From Massilia phosphatilytica (GTDB lineage Bacteria > Pseudomonadota > Gammaproteobacteria > Burkholderiales > Burkholderiaceae_D), in the NCBI RefSeq assembly GCF_002968015.1, contig NZ_PUIP01000008.1, positions 124,001 to 188,000 of the forward strand: a stretch of DNA of 64,000 bases, read 5' to 3'. The translations under genes were made by a program, and so were the position numbers. The notes under the pieces were generated by a model. The model saw only the letters and a program-made list of their open reading frames with translations. It did not search any database and was not told where the DNA came from. Each line of letters opens with the position of its first letter. Position 1 is the first letter of the stretch. Below are positions 16,754 through 26,490 of this stretch, one piece after another.

Positions 16754-17643
16754 TAGAATCCCAGATCGGCAAGAAGATCATCGACACTGTCCTGGTCGAG
16801 CGCCGCGGACGGCACCGACGGACCCTGCATCAGCGTAACCGGCTGCTCCTGCTCCTGCGCGGCCTGCTTCTGCGCCAGTTTTTCCTTCACGTCGGGCGGT
16901 GCGCTGTCCTTCAGCAGCTGGGTCAGCTCGTTCTCGACCGTCTTGGTGATGACCACCACTTTCTTGATCAGCTGGCCGGTGATGTCCTGGAAGTCCTGGG
17001 CCATCATGATCTCGAGCAGGCGTGCCTTCTCGGCTTCGGTCGCTTCCGTCACGAGCTGGGCGAACTGCCTGGAGTCGCCGGCCAGGGCCTTGAACTGTTC
17101 GATCGAGAGCTTGCCCGCGAACAAGTCGTCCCAGCGGTTTTCCATGTCCTTGGCCTGCTTGGACAGCAGATCCTGGGCCGGCATGCCGTCGTCCAGGGTG
17201 TTCAGCACCTTGTTGGCCGCCTGTTCGGTCAGGGTGGCGACGTATTCCAGGCGGTCCTGCGCGTCCATGATCTGGGACGACGCTTCGGTCAGCGCCTTGT
17301 CGTAGCCCAGCTCGCGCAGCGAGTCGTGCAGCAGGCGCACGATGCCGCCCAGGCGCTCGTACATGCCTTTTTCATGCTCGTCCTCGCCGGTCTCGGCCGG
17401 GGCGGCGGCGGCCGGAGCGGCCGGAGCGGCCGGAGCGGCCGGTGCGGACACGACGGCCGGGGCCGGGGCGCTGGTGGCCGCGACCTGGTCGAACAGGGCC
17501 TCCAGGTCGTCGGTATCGCCGCTGTCTCCACCGGCGGCGGGCTCGGGCGCGGGCGCCGGCGTCGGAGCGGCAGCAGGTGCGCTGGCACGCTGCGCTGCCA
17601 CTTCCTCGAATAATGCGTCGAAATCGTCAGCGGCGTCGGTCAT
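16753..17643 (-). CDS. cheZ: protein phosphatase CheZ
   Basis: A CheY-P phosphatase of 296 residues. The first 100 residues are acidic and Ala/Pro rich. The helical-hairpin core runs from MYERLGGIVRLLHDSLRELG and includes the phosphatase motif AQDFQDITGQLIKKV, where Asp and Gln are the catalytic residues known from the family. The C-terminal SVDDLLADLGF is the CheY-binding helix. The stop overlaps the cheA start (TAATG). GGAGAA lies 12 bases before the ATG. Confidence 0.94.
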   Translation of the reverse strand: MTDAADDFDALFEEVAAQRASAPAAAPTPAPAPEPAAGGDSGDTDDLEALFDQVAATSAPAPAVVSAPAAPAAPAAPAAAAPAETGEDEHEKGMYERLGGIVRLLHDSLRELGYDKALTEASSQIMDAQDRLEYVATLTEQAANKVLNTLDDGMPAQDLLSKQAKDMENRWDDLFAGKLSIEQFKALAGDSRQFAQLVTEATEAEKARLLEIMMAQDFQDITGQLIKKVVVITKTVENELTQLLKDSAPPDVKEKLAQKQAAQEQEQPVTLMQGPSVPSAALDQDSVDDLLADLGF

Positions 17644-18012
17644 AGTCCCTGCTTCTCCATAATTTAAATGTCGCGATGATCTTTGCTGTGTGCGGTACGG
17701 CTGCCGTCATTACGCTGACGGTAGAAATTTCCGACGAGTGTATCAGCGTGGTTGCCGTAGGTAAATCTTCTGAAATGCCAGCGTTGCCGATTGGTGAGTA
17801 ATCTTGGCCTGTTGACAATCTTTTACAGCCTTTTCTGAATATTTTCACAAAGCATGTGTTGTATTTTTTTATCGCGGAGAAATTTGTGACATCCGGTATT
17901 TGGGCGCCGAATGCCGAGCACATCCCTGAGCAAGATCAAGCATTTACATTCCGCCAAGAGGGGAAACGCGAACTACAATGAGAGGGTAGCGTGACGTGAG
18001 GGAGGGCTCACC
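17644..18012. other. intergenic region between divergent cheZ and uspA-type gene
   Basis: These 369 bp are clearly richer in A+T than their flanks and carry no convincing gene. A TTGACA at 17812-17817 with TGAATA 18 bp later could be a plus-strand sigma-70 promoter, but it is far (about 170 bp) from the uspA start. No sigma-28 box was recognised for cheZ. Confidence 0.3.
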
Positions 18013-18477
18013 ATGTACCAGAAGATTCTGATCACCACCGACGGCTCCTCGGTATCGCAGCACACCGCCTGCGCCGGCGTCAAATTCGCACGACAGATGG
18101 GGGCCGAGGTGCTCGCCCTGTTCGTCGCGCCCGACTACCAGTACCCGGTCTATGTCGAGATCGTGCCGCCCGCCTACCCCAGCGAAGAGGAATATGCCCA
18201 GCAGATGCAGCGCGTGGGCGAGGAGTACATGGGTTCGATCATGCGTGCGGCGGAGGGCTGCGGCTTGAAACATGCCTGCATGACGGCGTTTTCCGACGCG
18301 GCGGCGCTGAAGATCGTCGACGTGGCGGAACAGCAACACTGCGACCTGATTTTCATGGGTTCGCACGGCCGCAGCGGCTGGGGACAGTTGCTGCTAGGTA
18401 GCGTGACCAACAAGGTGCTGTCCCATACGACCAGGCCCGTGCTGGTGCACCGCCTGATCCGGGAGCCCGGCACCTGA
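18013..18477 (+). CDS. universal stress protein, UspA family
   Basis: A 154-residue single-domain Usp starting MYQKILITTDGSSVSQHT. The C-terminal GSHGRSGWGQLLLGSVT fits the G-2X-G-9X-G(S/T) ATP-binding motif, so it belongs to the ATP-binding group and not the UspA-like non-binding group. The ribosome binding site GGGAGGG lies 6-7 bp before the ATG. It is followed by a response-regulator gene on the same strand after 135 bp. The role is probably in stress or growth arrest; no specific partner can be inferred. Confidence 0.92.
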   Translation: MYQKILITTDGSSVSQHTACAGVKFARQMGAEVLALFVAPDYQYPVYVEIVPPAYPSEEEYAQQMQRVGEEYMGSIMRAAEGCGLKHACMTAFSDAAALKIVDVAEQQHCDLIFMGSHGRSGWGQLLLGSVTNKVLSHTTRPVLVHRLIREPGT

Positions 18478-18612
18478 CGCACTTACCGAAGTGGCCACGG
18501 CGCCGCGGCGCCACATCGGACAGCAGCCATTGTCCGAAAAAAAGCAACGGCAGTGTTGCCGCTGTGATATCTTTTTACCTTCATTTTACAATTGATCCCT
18601 AAGGGACATCCT

Positions 18613-19257
18613 ATGATTCGCATTGTCATCGCCGACGACCACACGATCATGCGCGAGGGTCTCAAGCGTATCCTCGACGGCGCGCTCGACATCGAGATCG
18701 TCGGCGAGGCCATCAACGGCTTCGAAGTGCTGTCGCTGGTGCGCCAGGGCGGCTTCGACCTGCTGATGCTGGACCTCTCCATGCCGGGCCGCAGTGGCGT
18801 CGACCTGATCCGCCAGGTGCGCAGCGAAGCGCCCAAGCTCGCCATCCTGATCCTGACGATGCACGAGGAAGAGCAGTACGCCGTGCGCGCGATCCGGGCG
18901 GGAGCCCAGGGCTATCTCACCAAAGAAAGTGCCGGTACGCAGCTCGTCGGCGCGATCCGCAAGGTGGCGTCCGGCCGCCCGTACATCAGCACGGAAGTGG
19001 CCGAGCAGCTGGCGCTGAACATCATGGCGCCGAACGAACAACTGCTCCACAAGCAACTCTCGGATCGCGAATTTGAGGTATTCTCGCTCCTCGTGGGCGG
19101 CAAATCGATTACCGAGATCGCCAACAACCTGCACCTGTCCGTCAAGACGGTCAGTACCCACAAGACCCGCATCATGCAGAAAATGGGCATGACCTCGCTG
19201 TCCGAAATGGTCCAGTACGCTGTGGCGCATCGTCTACTTGCGCCGATGAAAGCCTGA
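18613..19257 (+). CDS. NarL/FixJ-family response regulator
   Basis: A 214-residue two-domain transcription factor. The receiver has acidic residues Asp8 and Asp9, phosphoacceptor Asp54 (LLMLDLSMPG), a Thr in ILILTMHEE and Lys in YLTKES, all canonical. The C-terminal LuxR-type helix-turn-helix is LSDREFEVFSLLVGGKSITEIANNLHLSVKTVSTH. The ATG at 18613 is chosen over 18592 because MIRIVIADDH is the family N-terminus and AAGGGA lies upstream. No sensor kinase is adjacent, so the cognate kinase lies outside this window or is one of the hybrid kinases at 37-43 kb. Confidence 0.93.
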   Translation: MIRIVIADDHTIMREGLKRILDGALDIEIVGEAINGFEVLSLVRQGGFDLLMLDLSMPGRSGVDLIRQVRSEAPKLAILILTMHEEEQYAVRAIRAGAQGYLTKESAGTQLVGAIRKVASGRPYISTEVAEQLALNIMAPNEQLLHKQLSDREFEVFSLLVGGKSITEIANNLHLSVKTVSTHKTRIMQKMGMTSLSEMVQYAVAHRLLAPMKA

Positions 19258-19602
19258 ACGGCGCCGCACGAAACAGATTTGACATTCAGGCGACATTTTT
19301 TGTGCCCTGCCCCGGCCCTTTCCGGTCACGCAGGGCGCCCGCCTCCACGTGGAATCCTACACGCGCTTCATTCGTGACTTCTCCCGATCCGCAGTTTGGC
19401 AGTAAGAAAATTCCTACAAGCTGACGCTCCCTCCTACTACACATTCAGCCGTTGCTGATATTAATGCCGGACTCGTGTTGGCATACTGACTTCAGCGTTT
19501 CGACTTGCCTGCGGTCCATATCCGTATCCAGTCAGCTCTGCGCCGATACCGCACTGGCACCACAGGACCGCAGCGTGCTTCTTTGAAATCCTAAACCTGG
19601 AG
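19258..19602. other. intergenic region upstream of the Crp/Fnr gene
   Basis: These 345 bp contain no gene I can support. A TTGACA-like hexamer lies near 19280 but has no convincing -10 partner. No FNR-box (TTGAT-N4-ATCAA) was recognised. Confidence 0.3.
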
Positions 19603-19608
19603 ATGAGT

Positions 19609-20466
19609 ATGCAGTCCCAGCTAACTTCAGAACAACGTAACGCCTCCCCGTCGACCCTGCACTCGTCACAAATGGAAGCCGGACGCCAACGCCAGGGCCG
19701 TCTCTGGTCGAACCTGAAAGAGGTCTGCGACCTGCTCCACATCCCGGCCGCTGTCTCGATGAATACCGAGGAACTGCTGTTCCAGCACGTCCAGTTCAAG
19801 ACCGGACAGCGCGTGCACACGATCGGCCAGGCCTTCGACACCCTGTACATCGTCAACTCCGGCTTCCTGAAAACCGTGCTGATCGACGAATTCGGCAACG
19901 AGCAGGTGCTCAGCTTCCCGATGAAGGGCGACATGCTCGGCGTCGACGGCATCCACACGCGCCATTACGCGTCCGAAGCCGTCGCCCTGTCCGACTGCGA
20001 CCTGATCCTCGTGCCGTTCAAGAAGCTCACGGCGCTCGGCCGCGTGCATGCCGAGCTCGAGAACCTGATGTACGGGGTGATGAGCCGCGAACTGGTGCGC
20101 GAACAGGCCATGATCGGCATGCTCGGTGCCCTCTCGGCCGAAGCCCGCGTGGCCCGCTTCCTGATCTCGCTGGCGGAACGTTTCGCCGCGATGGGGTATT
20201 CCAGCAAACTGTTCAACCTGCGCATGACGCGCCATGAGATCGGCAGCTATCTCGGCCTGACGCTCGAGACGGTGAGCCGCACCTTGTCCGCCTTCAACGA
20301 AATCGGCCTGATCACGGTCGACCAGCGCACCATCGGCATCAAGGACCCGGAAGCCCTCAAGACGCTGCGCCGCCTGCCGCCGTCGCGCTCGCGGGCCAAG
20401 CAGAACGCCAAGCTCAAGGCTGAAGCGGACAGCGCCGGCGACGGCCAGGTCCTGGCCACGGCCTGA
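19609..20466 (+). CDS. Crp/Fnr-family transcriptional regulator
   Basis: A 285-residue regulator with a cyclic-nucleotide-binding-fold sensor (residues about 45-165) and a C-terminal winged helix RHEIGSYLGLTLETVSRTLSAF. This recognition helix has the E-xx-SR pattern of FNR-type proteins. The N-terminal Cys cluster that holds the FNR [4Fe-4S] centre is missing: only one Cys remains near residue 40 (EVCDLLHIP). One Cys also lies in SDCDLILVPF. An oxygen-labile cluster is therefore unlikely. Two starts are possible (19603 or 19609); GGAG at 19599 has ideal spacing to 19609. The gene is monocistronic and followed by a terminator. Confidence 0.88.
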   Translation: MQSQLTSEQRNASPSTLHSSQMEAGRQRQGRLWSNLKEVCDLLHIPAAVSMNTEELLFQHVQFKTGQRVHTIGQAFDTLYIVNSGFLKTVLIDEFGNEQVLSFPMKGDMLGVDGIHTRHYASEAVALSDCDLILVPFKKLTALGRVHAELENLMYGVMSRELVREQAMIGMLGALSAEARVARFLISLAERFAAMGYSSKLFNLRMTRHEIGSYLGLTLETVSRTLSAFNEIGLITVDQRTIGIKDPEALKTLRRLPPSRSRAKQNAKLKAEADSAGDGQVLATA

Positions 20467-20498
20467 ACAGCGCCCACGTACGATCCCGTCGCCTCAAC

Positions 20499-20540
20499 GA
20501 AAAAAAGCCGGTTCCTCGCGGAAGCCGGCTTTCTGTTTTT
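20499..20540. terminator. bidirectional terminator between crp/fnr-type gene and glycine-zipper gene
   Basis: The stem AAGCCGG-TTCC with GGAAGCCGGCTT (one bulged base) has an A-run on its left and TTTCTGTTTTT on its right, so it can end transcripts from both convergent genes. Confidence 0.75.
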
Positions 20541-20552
20541 GATACCGATGCG

Positions 20553-21659
20553 TCAATCGCGGATCAGCATGCCATCGCTGACCTTCACGCGGTCGCCCAC
20601 GCGGAAGCCCGGATTGTTTTCGTACGGGATCGTCTGCGTGGCACCGTTCGCGTAGCGCACGACGACTTCGAAGCGCTGCCGTGCATGGGCATTGCGTTCG
20701 ATCTCGCGGCCCGCAATCGCGCCGCCGACGGCACCGGCAACAGTGGCCGCCGTGCGTCCGCCGCCACTGCCGACCTGGTTGCCCAGCAGGCCGCCCACGA
20801 CGGCGCCCGCACCGGTGCCCAGGTAGCTGCCGTCGCCGCTGACCTGCACGACGTTGACGGCTTCCACCGTCGCGCAATTCGTGCAGTAGCGCGCCACACG
20901 CTGCTGGTTGCCTGCCGGATTGAGACCCTGGCCATTGCCGCCTGCCATCAGCGGTTGTCCCAGCGTGGCCGTCGAATAACGGCCGTTGGCGCGGATCGTG
21001 GCCGTGACGGCCGCATCCGGCGCGATGCGGTCGTCGCGACGAATCGTGTACAGGCCGCTGTACTCGCCCGGCCGCACTTCCGGCAGGAAGAAGATGCCGC
21101 GCGAACCGGCGATCTGCACCTCGACCTTGGCGCCCGGCGTGCCGCGCACGGTGAATTTCAACTCGTTGCCCGGACCGAGATCGTCGCTGCCGCGCACATC
21201 GAAACGCTCGACGTGCGGCATGTTGGACGCGGTGCGGTCGTTGCGGTCATCATCACGACCAGGACCGCGCACGATCGATTCGGCCAGCAGGCGCGTCGTG
21301 ACCATGTCGTTTACGCGCAGGTTCGCGGTGACGGCGCTGCCGGGGTTGATGCGGTCGTGCGTGCCGATCGTGTACGTGCCCTGATAGGTGCCGGGCGACG
21401 TTTCCTGCAAGGTCAGGTTACGCGTGGCGCCATCGATGCGCAGGGTGGCATAGCCGCCCGGCGTGCCGTACAGATCGAAGTTCAGCTCGGTGCCCGGTTC
21501 CAGGCGCCGCACTTCGTCCACGTTGAAACCATCGATGCGGGGTGCCAGCCGGGCCGCGCGCGGATGGTCCTGCGCCTGCACGGGCGTCGTCACCGTGATC
21601 GAGAGCAGAGGCAGCGCGGCCACGACGGCCGCGGCCAATGTCTGTCGGGTTGTTGCCAT
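20553..21659 (-). CDS. secreted glycine-zipper (17-kDa antigen-type) protein
   Basis: A 368-residue exported protein. The N-terminal signal peptide ends near TPVQAQ. Two related beta-rich segments follow (residues about 45-120 and 145-235), each containing GTPG, an EtsPGTY/EVRPGEY element and a HDRINPGSAVTA / DDRIAPDAAVTA pair, so they are internal repeats. The C-terminal half has a Gly-rich zipper (GAGAVVGGLLGNQVGSGGGRTAATVAGAVGGAIAG) like SlyB and Rickettsia 17-kDa antigen. A beta-strand tail follows (VVVRYANGATQTIPY). Membrane association of the zipper is expected. The function is unknown. Confidence 0.8.
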   Translation of the reverse strand: MATTRQTLAAAVVAALPLLSITVTTPVQAQDHPRAARLAPRIDGFNVDEVRRLEPGTELNFDLYGTPGGYATLRIDGATRNLTLQETSPGTYQGTYTIGTHDRINPGSAVTANLRVNDMVTTRLLAESIVRGPGRDDDRNDRTASNMPHVERFDVRGSDDLGPGNELKFTVRGTPGAKVEVQIAGSRGIFFLPEVRPGEYSGLYTIRRDDRIAPDAAVTATIRANGRYSTATLGQPLMAGGNGQGLNPAGNQQRVARYCTNCATVEAVNVVQVSGDGSYLGTGAGAVVGGLLGNQVGSGGGRTAATVAGAVGGAIAGREIERNAHARQRFEVVVRYANGATQTIPYENNPGFRVGDRVKVSDGMLIRD

Positions 21660-21728
21660 GGGGTCCTCCGACTTCGTCTTGTTGTCGATATGACCAGCTT
21701 ACGCCGCCGTCTCGTCGGGCTCGGTGCG

Positions 21729-22379
21729 CTAACGAACGCTATGCACTGCTTCCCCGGAGGTAATAAAAATGCGGTCGCCCTCGTCCGGACGGATAGTGTG
21801 TCCACCGGTAAAAGATCCGAAAGATGGCAGGATCATCCGATGCGTGCCTAGGACGAAGCACGGCAGCCGCAAGGCGTCGAAACGTGTCGCCAAGACATAA
21901 ACTGGATGCACATGCCCCGCCAGCACATAGCCGGGCGCATCCAGGTCGGGGTGGTGGCAGAACGAAAACGGGCCGACCGTGTACGGCTCGTCGACGAGGT
22001 CGATGCCGAGCGCCTCGGCCGGGTCGCCCGCGTGCTTGTCGTGGTTGCCGCGCACGAGCGTCAGCACGAGGTCGCAGCGGCGCCGGCGCCACGCGAGCAT
22101 CGCGGCCTGCGTGCCGGCCGCGTGGGCGGCGCGCGCATGCAGGAAGTCGCCGAGGAACAGCACGTGGTTCGCGCCCGTCGCATCGATGAGGGCGTCGAGG
22201 GCGTCGAGGTTTTCCGTCGTCGTCCCGCGCGGCACGGGGATGCCGAACGAGCGGAACGCGGCCGCCTTGCCGAAGTGGATGTCGGCGATGGCAAGCAGTC
22301 GTTCGCGCGGCCAGTACACGGCCTTTTGGGGCAGCAGCACGAGCTGTTCGCCGGCGACGGCTATCGTCACGCTGGTCAT
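21729..22379 (-). CDS. pdeM: ligase-associated DNA damage response endonuclease PdeM
   Basis: A 216-residue binuclear metallophosphoesterase. The metal-ligand motifs are DIHFGK, GDFLHAR, GNHDKH and AGHVHP in the standard order. It is the last gene of a repair operon and starts inside the lhr stop (ATGA overlap), so its translation is coupled. Family members are DNA endonucleases found beside Lhr helicase, an ATP-dependent ligase and an MBL-fold exonuclease. The start is fixed by the overlap at 22379. Confidence 0.92.
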   Translation of the reverse strand: MTSVTIAVAGEQLVLLPQKAVYWPRERLLAIADIHFGKAAAFRSFGIPVPRGTTTENLDALDALIDATGANHVLFLGDFLHARAAHAAGTQAAMLAWRRRRCDLVLTLVRGNHDKHAGDPAEALGIDLVDEPYTVGPFSFCHHPDLDAPGYVLAGHVHPVYVLATRFDALRLPCFVLGTHRMILPSFGSFTGGHTIRPDEGDRIFITSGEAVHSVR

Positions 22380-24862
22380 GCTTCCGCCGCCTTTTCCAGT
22401 TCCCGCACCATGCGCGCGACGCGGTCCGCCAGCTTTTCCGTGCTGACCTTTTCGCGGAAGCGCTCGACCATCAGTGGAAAGCCGAACGGCGTTGCGCGCT
22501 TCACCTCGCGGAACGCGATGCGGCGCGCATGCAGTTCGACGAGCGTGTCGCGCAGCCGCGTGAGTTCCAGTTCCTGCTCCATCACTTCGCGCTCGGCCTG
22601 CGTGAGCAGCAGGTTGCCGCTGTCGTGCTTGCGGAAGACTTCGAAGAACAGCGAGGACGACGCCTGCACCTGGCGCATCGATTTGTGCTGGCCCGGATAG
22701 CCCTGGAAGATCAGCCCCGCGATGCGCGCCACCTCGCGGAAGCGCTGCTGCGACAACTGCGTCGCATTCAGGCTGTCCAGCACGTCCTCCAGCAGGTGCG
22801 ACGTGTCGAACAGGCCGACGTCGGTCCCGGTCTCTCCCGCGAATACCGTCGCCCAGTCCACCGCTTCGGGCGCCAGCAGTTCGAGCCCGTAATCGTTGAC
22901 GGCGATGGAAAACGTGCTGGGCATGACGCGCCCCACGCGGAACGCGAACAGCGACGCGAGCCCCGTGTGCACGGCCCGCCCCGCGAACGGGTACACGAAC
23001 AAATGATACCCTTCGCGACTCTTCATGCTTTCCGCGACGAGCACGTCGCTGTCGGGCAGCGCCGACCAGCGCGCCTGGATCTCCAGCAGCGGCTGCAGCG
23101 CGCGCATCTCGGGCCCGTCGTAGACGCCCTCCCCGGCCAGCTTGAGTTCTTCCAGCGCCGCGTGCGCGAGCTCGGACGACAGCGGCATCTTGGTGCCCTG
23201 CCAGCGGCTGACGGCACCGCGCGTCGATTCCGAGCGCTTCACGAACGCGGTCATCTCGTGCACGCGCACGAGCTCCAGGATGCGGCCCGAGAACAGGAAG
23301 CGGTCGCCCGGCTTCATGCGCCCGATGAACGATTCCTCCACGCTGCCGATGCGGCCGCCGCTCACGTACTTCACCTGCATCTGCGCATCCGACACGATCG
23401 TACCGATGCCCATGCGGTGGCGCCGTCCGATCTTCACGTCGGGCACGCGGTAGACGCCTTCCTCGTCCGGCAGCACGCGTTTGTACTCCGGGTAAATCGT
23501 CAGGCTCTGGCCGCCGCGCGCGACGAAATCCAGCGCCCACTGCCATTCTTCCGGCGTCAGGTGGCGGTACGACCACGCGCTTTTCACTTCCTCATAAAAC
23601 TCGTCGGACCGGAAGCCGCCGCCCAGCGCGACGGTGACGAGGTGCTGCACGAGCACGTCGAACGGTTTGTTCGGCACCTGCCGCGCTTCGATGCGGCGCG
23701 TGGCGACGGCGCGCTTGGCACCAGCCGCTTCCAGCAGTTCCAGGCTGTTCGTCGGCACGAGCGTCACGCGCGAGATGCGGCCCGGCGCGTGGCCGCTGCG
23801 CCCCGCGCGCTGCAACAGGCGCGCGATGCCCTTGGCGCTGCCGACCTGCAGCACGCGCTCGACGGGCAGGAAATCCACGCCCAGGTCCAGGCTCGCCGTG
23901 CACACGACGGCTTTCAGGTCGCCGCGCTTCAGGCCCGTTTCGACCCATTCGCGCACCTCGCGGTCGAGCGAGCCGTGATGCAGCGCGACGAGACCGGCCC
24001 AGTCGGGACGCGCCTCGATGATATTCTGGTACCACAGCTCCGACTGCGAGCGCGTGTTCGTGAAGACCAGCGTCGCGGCGTGCTGCTCGATCTCGGCGAT
24101 GACGGGCTGCAGCATCTGCAGGCCCAGGTGGCCGGCCCACGGAAAACGCGCCACGCTTGTCGGCACGAGGCAGTCGACGACGATCTGCTTTTTCAGGTCG
24201 CCTTCGACGAGCACGCCGGCATCCGGATCGCCCAGCAGCACGCCGCGTGCTTCCGCCAGGTTGCCCATCGTGGCCGACAGGCCCCACACGACGAGGCCGG
24301 GATTCCAGCGCCGCAGCCGCGCCAGCGCCAGCTGCACCTGCACGCCGCGCTTGCTGCCCATCAGCTCATGCCACTCGTCGATGATGACCATGTCCAGGTG
24401 CTTGAACTGGTCGCGCGCGGCCGCGTGCGACAGCAGCAGCGACAGGCTTTCCGGCGTCGTGATCAGCGCCCCGGGCAGCGCTTTCGACTGGCGCGCGCGC
24501 TCGGCCGCGCCCGTGTCGCCCGTGCGCGCGCCGATCGTCCATGTGCCGATGACGTCCGGGCTGGCGGCGCCCAGTTCGGCCGTCGACACTTCCAGCGACC
24601 GCTGCGTGTCCGCCGCCAGCGCGCGCATCGGCGTGATCCACAGCACGCGCAACCCTGTGTTCGCACGCCTGCTGCGATTGGCGCCGCGCAGCAGCGCCGC
24701 GAACCACACGGCGTACGTTTTACCGGCGCCGGTGTTCGCATGCAGCAGGCCCGATTCGCCCGCCAGCGCGGCCTTCCATACGGCGCGCTGGAACGGGAAC
24801 ACCTTCCACCCCCGCGCCGCGAACCACGCGTCGACCGCTGCTTCCGCCTGCGTCTTGCTCAT
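22376..24862 (-). CDS. ligase-associated DEXH-box helicase (Lhr-Core type)
   Basis: An 828-residue SF2 helicase. Walker A is HANTGAGKT near residue 47, followed by the DEXH box [18 protein letters not shown] (GLSATMGN) and motif VI ([12 protein letters not shown]). After the two RecA domains come a winged helix and an Lhr-core domain without the long C-terminal extension of full Lhr (about 1500 residues). In characterised relatives it is a 3'-5' RNA:DNA and DNA helicase. It overlaps the ligase gene upstream and pdeM downstream by 4 bp each. Confidence 0.94.
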   Translation of the reverse strand: MSKTQAEAAVDAWFAARGWKVFPFQRAVWKAALAGESGLLHANTGAGKTYAVWFAALLRGANRSRRANTGLRVLWITPMRALAADTQRSLEVSTAELGAASPDVIGTWTIGARTGDTGAAERARQSKALPGALITTPESLSLLLSHAAARDQFKHLDMVIIDEWHELMGSKRGVQVQLALARLRRWNPGLVVWGLSATMGNLAEARGVLLGDPDAGVLVEGDLKKQIVVDCLVPTSVARFPWAGHLGLQMLQPVIAEIEQHAATLVFTNTRSQSELWYQNIIEARPDWAGLVALHHGSLDREVREWVETGLKRGDLKAVVCTASLDLGVDFLPVERVLQVGSAKGIARLLQRAGRSGHAPGRISRVTLVPTNSLELLEAAGAKRAVATRRIEARQVPNKPFDVLVQHLVTVALGGGFRSDEFYEEVKSAWSYRHLTPEEWQWALDFVARGGQSLTIYPEYKRVLPDEEGVYRVPDVKIGRRHRMGIGTIVSDAQMQVKYVSGGRIGSVEESFIGRMKPGDRFLFSGRILELVRVHEMTAFVKRSESTRGAVSRWQGTKMPLSSELAHAALEELKLAGEGVYDGPEMRALQPLLEIQARWSALPDSDVLVAESMKSREGYHLFVYPFAGRAVHTGLASLFAFRVGRVMPSTFSIAVNDYGLELLAPEAVDWATVFAGETGTDVGLFDTSHLLEDVLDSLNATQLSQQRFREVARIAGLIFQGYPGQHKSMRQVQASSSLFFEVFRKHDSGNLLLTQAEREVMEQELELTRLRDTLVELHARRIAFREVKRATPFGFPLMVERFREKVSTEKLADRVARMVRELEKAAEA

Positions 24863-26490
24863 GGCCCGGCCGCTCCCAGCAGGCCTTTCAGCGTATCGAG
24901 CGTATCGGCCTCTTCGACCGTCTTGTCGTCGCGCCGCCGCAGGATGCGGGGAAAGCGCACGGCGATGCCGGCCTTGTGGCGCGTGGACAGCGCGATGCCC
25001 TCGAAGCCGATCTCGAACACCATCGTCGGCCGCACGGAGCGCACGGGGCCGAATTTTTCCACCGTCGTCTTGCGGATGATGTTGTCGACCTGGGCGATCT
25101 CCGCATCCGTCAGGCCGGAATAGGCTTTCGCGAACGGCACCAGCTTGCGCGCGTCGCCCTCGCCATCCCACACCGCGAACGTATAGTCCGTGTACAGCGA
25201 TGCGCGCCGGCCGCTGCCCGCCTGCGCATAGATCAGCACCGCGTCAATGGCATACGGATCGATCTTCCATTTCCACCACGTGCCCACGTCCTTCGTGCGG
25301 CCCACGCCGTACTGTGCGCTCTTCGCCTTCAGCATCATGCCTTCGACCCCGCGCGCCCGCGATTCCGCGCGGAGCTTGCCCAGATCGTCCCAGCTGTCGG
25401 CCGTCACGAGCGGAGAAATCCGCAGCTGCGGTTGCGCCGCGCCCGTGACGAGCGTCTCCAGCAGCGCGCGCCGTTCGTGCTGGGGCAGCGCGCGCGTGTC
25501 GACGCCGTCCAGTTCCAGCAGGTCGTACGCGAGCAGCACCGCGGGCAGCTCGGCCAGCAGTTTCGCGGACAAGGTCTTGCGGCCGATGCGCTTCTGCAGG
25601 TCGGCGAACGGTGCCGGGGAATCGCCCGTCGTCCAGATCAGCACCTCGCCGTCGATCACCGTCCCTTCCGGCAGGGATAAACCCGCCAGTTCGGGGAAGC
25701 GTTCCGTGATCAGGTCCTCGCCACGCGACCACAGGTAGTTCTGGCCGCCGCGCCGCACGAGCTGGGCGCGGATGCCGTCGTATTTCCACTCGACCTGCCA
25801 GTCGCCCATGTCGCCCAGCGCGCTCGGGTCGCCCTGCAGCTGGTGCGCGAGGAAGAAGGGGTAAGGCTGGCCGCCGCGCAGCTTGTGCTCGTTGTCGGTC
25901 TGCGCCGCGATCAGTTGCAAGAAGCCCGCCGCCGTCGGCTTTACCCGGCCATCCGTCCAGCCCATCAGGCGCTGCGCGATCAGCTTCGAATCGACCGCGG
26001 CGATGGAAGCCAGCGCGCGCGTGACGAGCAGCTTCGACACGCCCACGCGAAAGCCGCCGCCGATCAGCTTCACGAACAGGAAGCGCTCGCGCCACGTGAG
26101 TTCGTCCCAGTACGAGAACAGTGCCTCGCGGACCGTGCCCGGATCGGCGCCGCGCAAGGGGCCGATGCGCTCTTCCATCCACACGGCCAGGCCGACGTCG
26201 CTATGGCGCTTCGGTGGCGGCAGGATGTGCGCGATGGTCTCGGCCATGTCGCCGACGGCCGCATACGATTCGTCGAACAGCCAGTCGTCCAGTCCCGCGT
26301 ATTCGATGGCGTACTGGCGCATGAGTTTACTCGGCACGGCCTGGCGCGGCTTGCCGCCGGCGAGGAAATACACGGCCCAGGCGGCGTTTTCGGGGGCGGC
26401 GCTGGCAAAGTAATTCTGCAGCGCCTCGAGCTTGCGGTTGGTGGCGGTGGTTTCGTCGAGTTCGGCGTACAGGCGGGCGAATTCACGCAT
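24859..26490 (-). CDS. ATP-dependent DNA ligase
   Basis: A 543-residue ligase distinct from housekeeping NAD-dependent LigA. An N-terminal DNA-binding domain ([21 protein letters not shown] start) precedes the nucleotidyltransferase domain with nucleophile Lys236 in [10 protein letters not shown]. Further motifs are [18 protein letters not shown] and [15 protein letters not shown]. The OB-fold has [19 protein letters not shown]. The ATG at 26490 overlaps the exonuclease stop by 8 bp; an upstream in-frame ATG gives an Arg-rich extension and was not used. It presumably seals breaks processed by its operon partners. Confidence 0.95.
   Translation of the reverse strand: MREFARLYAELDETTATNRKLEALQNYFASAAPENAAWAVYFLAGGKPRQAVPSKLMRQYAIEYAGLDDWLFDESYAAVGDMAETIAHILPPPKRHSDVGLAVWMEERIGPLRGADPGTVREALFSYWDELTWRERFLFVKLIGGGFRVGVSKLLVTRALASIAAVDSKLIAQRLMGWTDGRVKPTAAGFLQLIAAQTDNEHKLRGGQPYPFFLAHQLQGDPSALGDMGDWQVEWKYDGIRAQLVRRGGQNYLWSRGEDLITERFPELAGLSLPEGTVIDGEVLIWTTGDSPAPFADLQKRIGRKTLSAKLLAELPAVLLAYDLLELDGVDTRALPQHERRALLETLVTGAAQPQLRISPLVTADSWDDLGKLRAESRARGVEGMMLKAKSAQYGVGRTKDVGTWWKWKIDPYAIDAVLIYAQAGSGRRASLYTDYTFAVWDGEGDARKLVPFAKAYSGLTDAEIAQVDNIIRKTTVEKFGPVRSVRPTMVFEIGFEGIALSTRHKAGIAVRFPRILRRRDDKTVEEADTLDTLKGLLGAAGP

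Noticed and set aside
18530..18565. Terminator between the usp and response-regulator genes
   Set aside because: The CGGCA/TGCCG stem has its T-run only on the minus strand, where no gene ends, so it would not end the usp transcript.
22529..25123. 864-codon plus-strand frame opposite the Lhr helicase gene
   Set aside because: Antisense shadow; all helicase motifs are on the minus strand.
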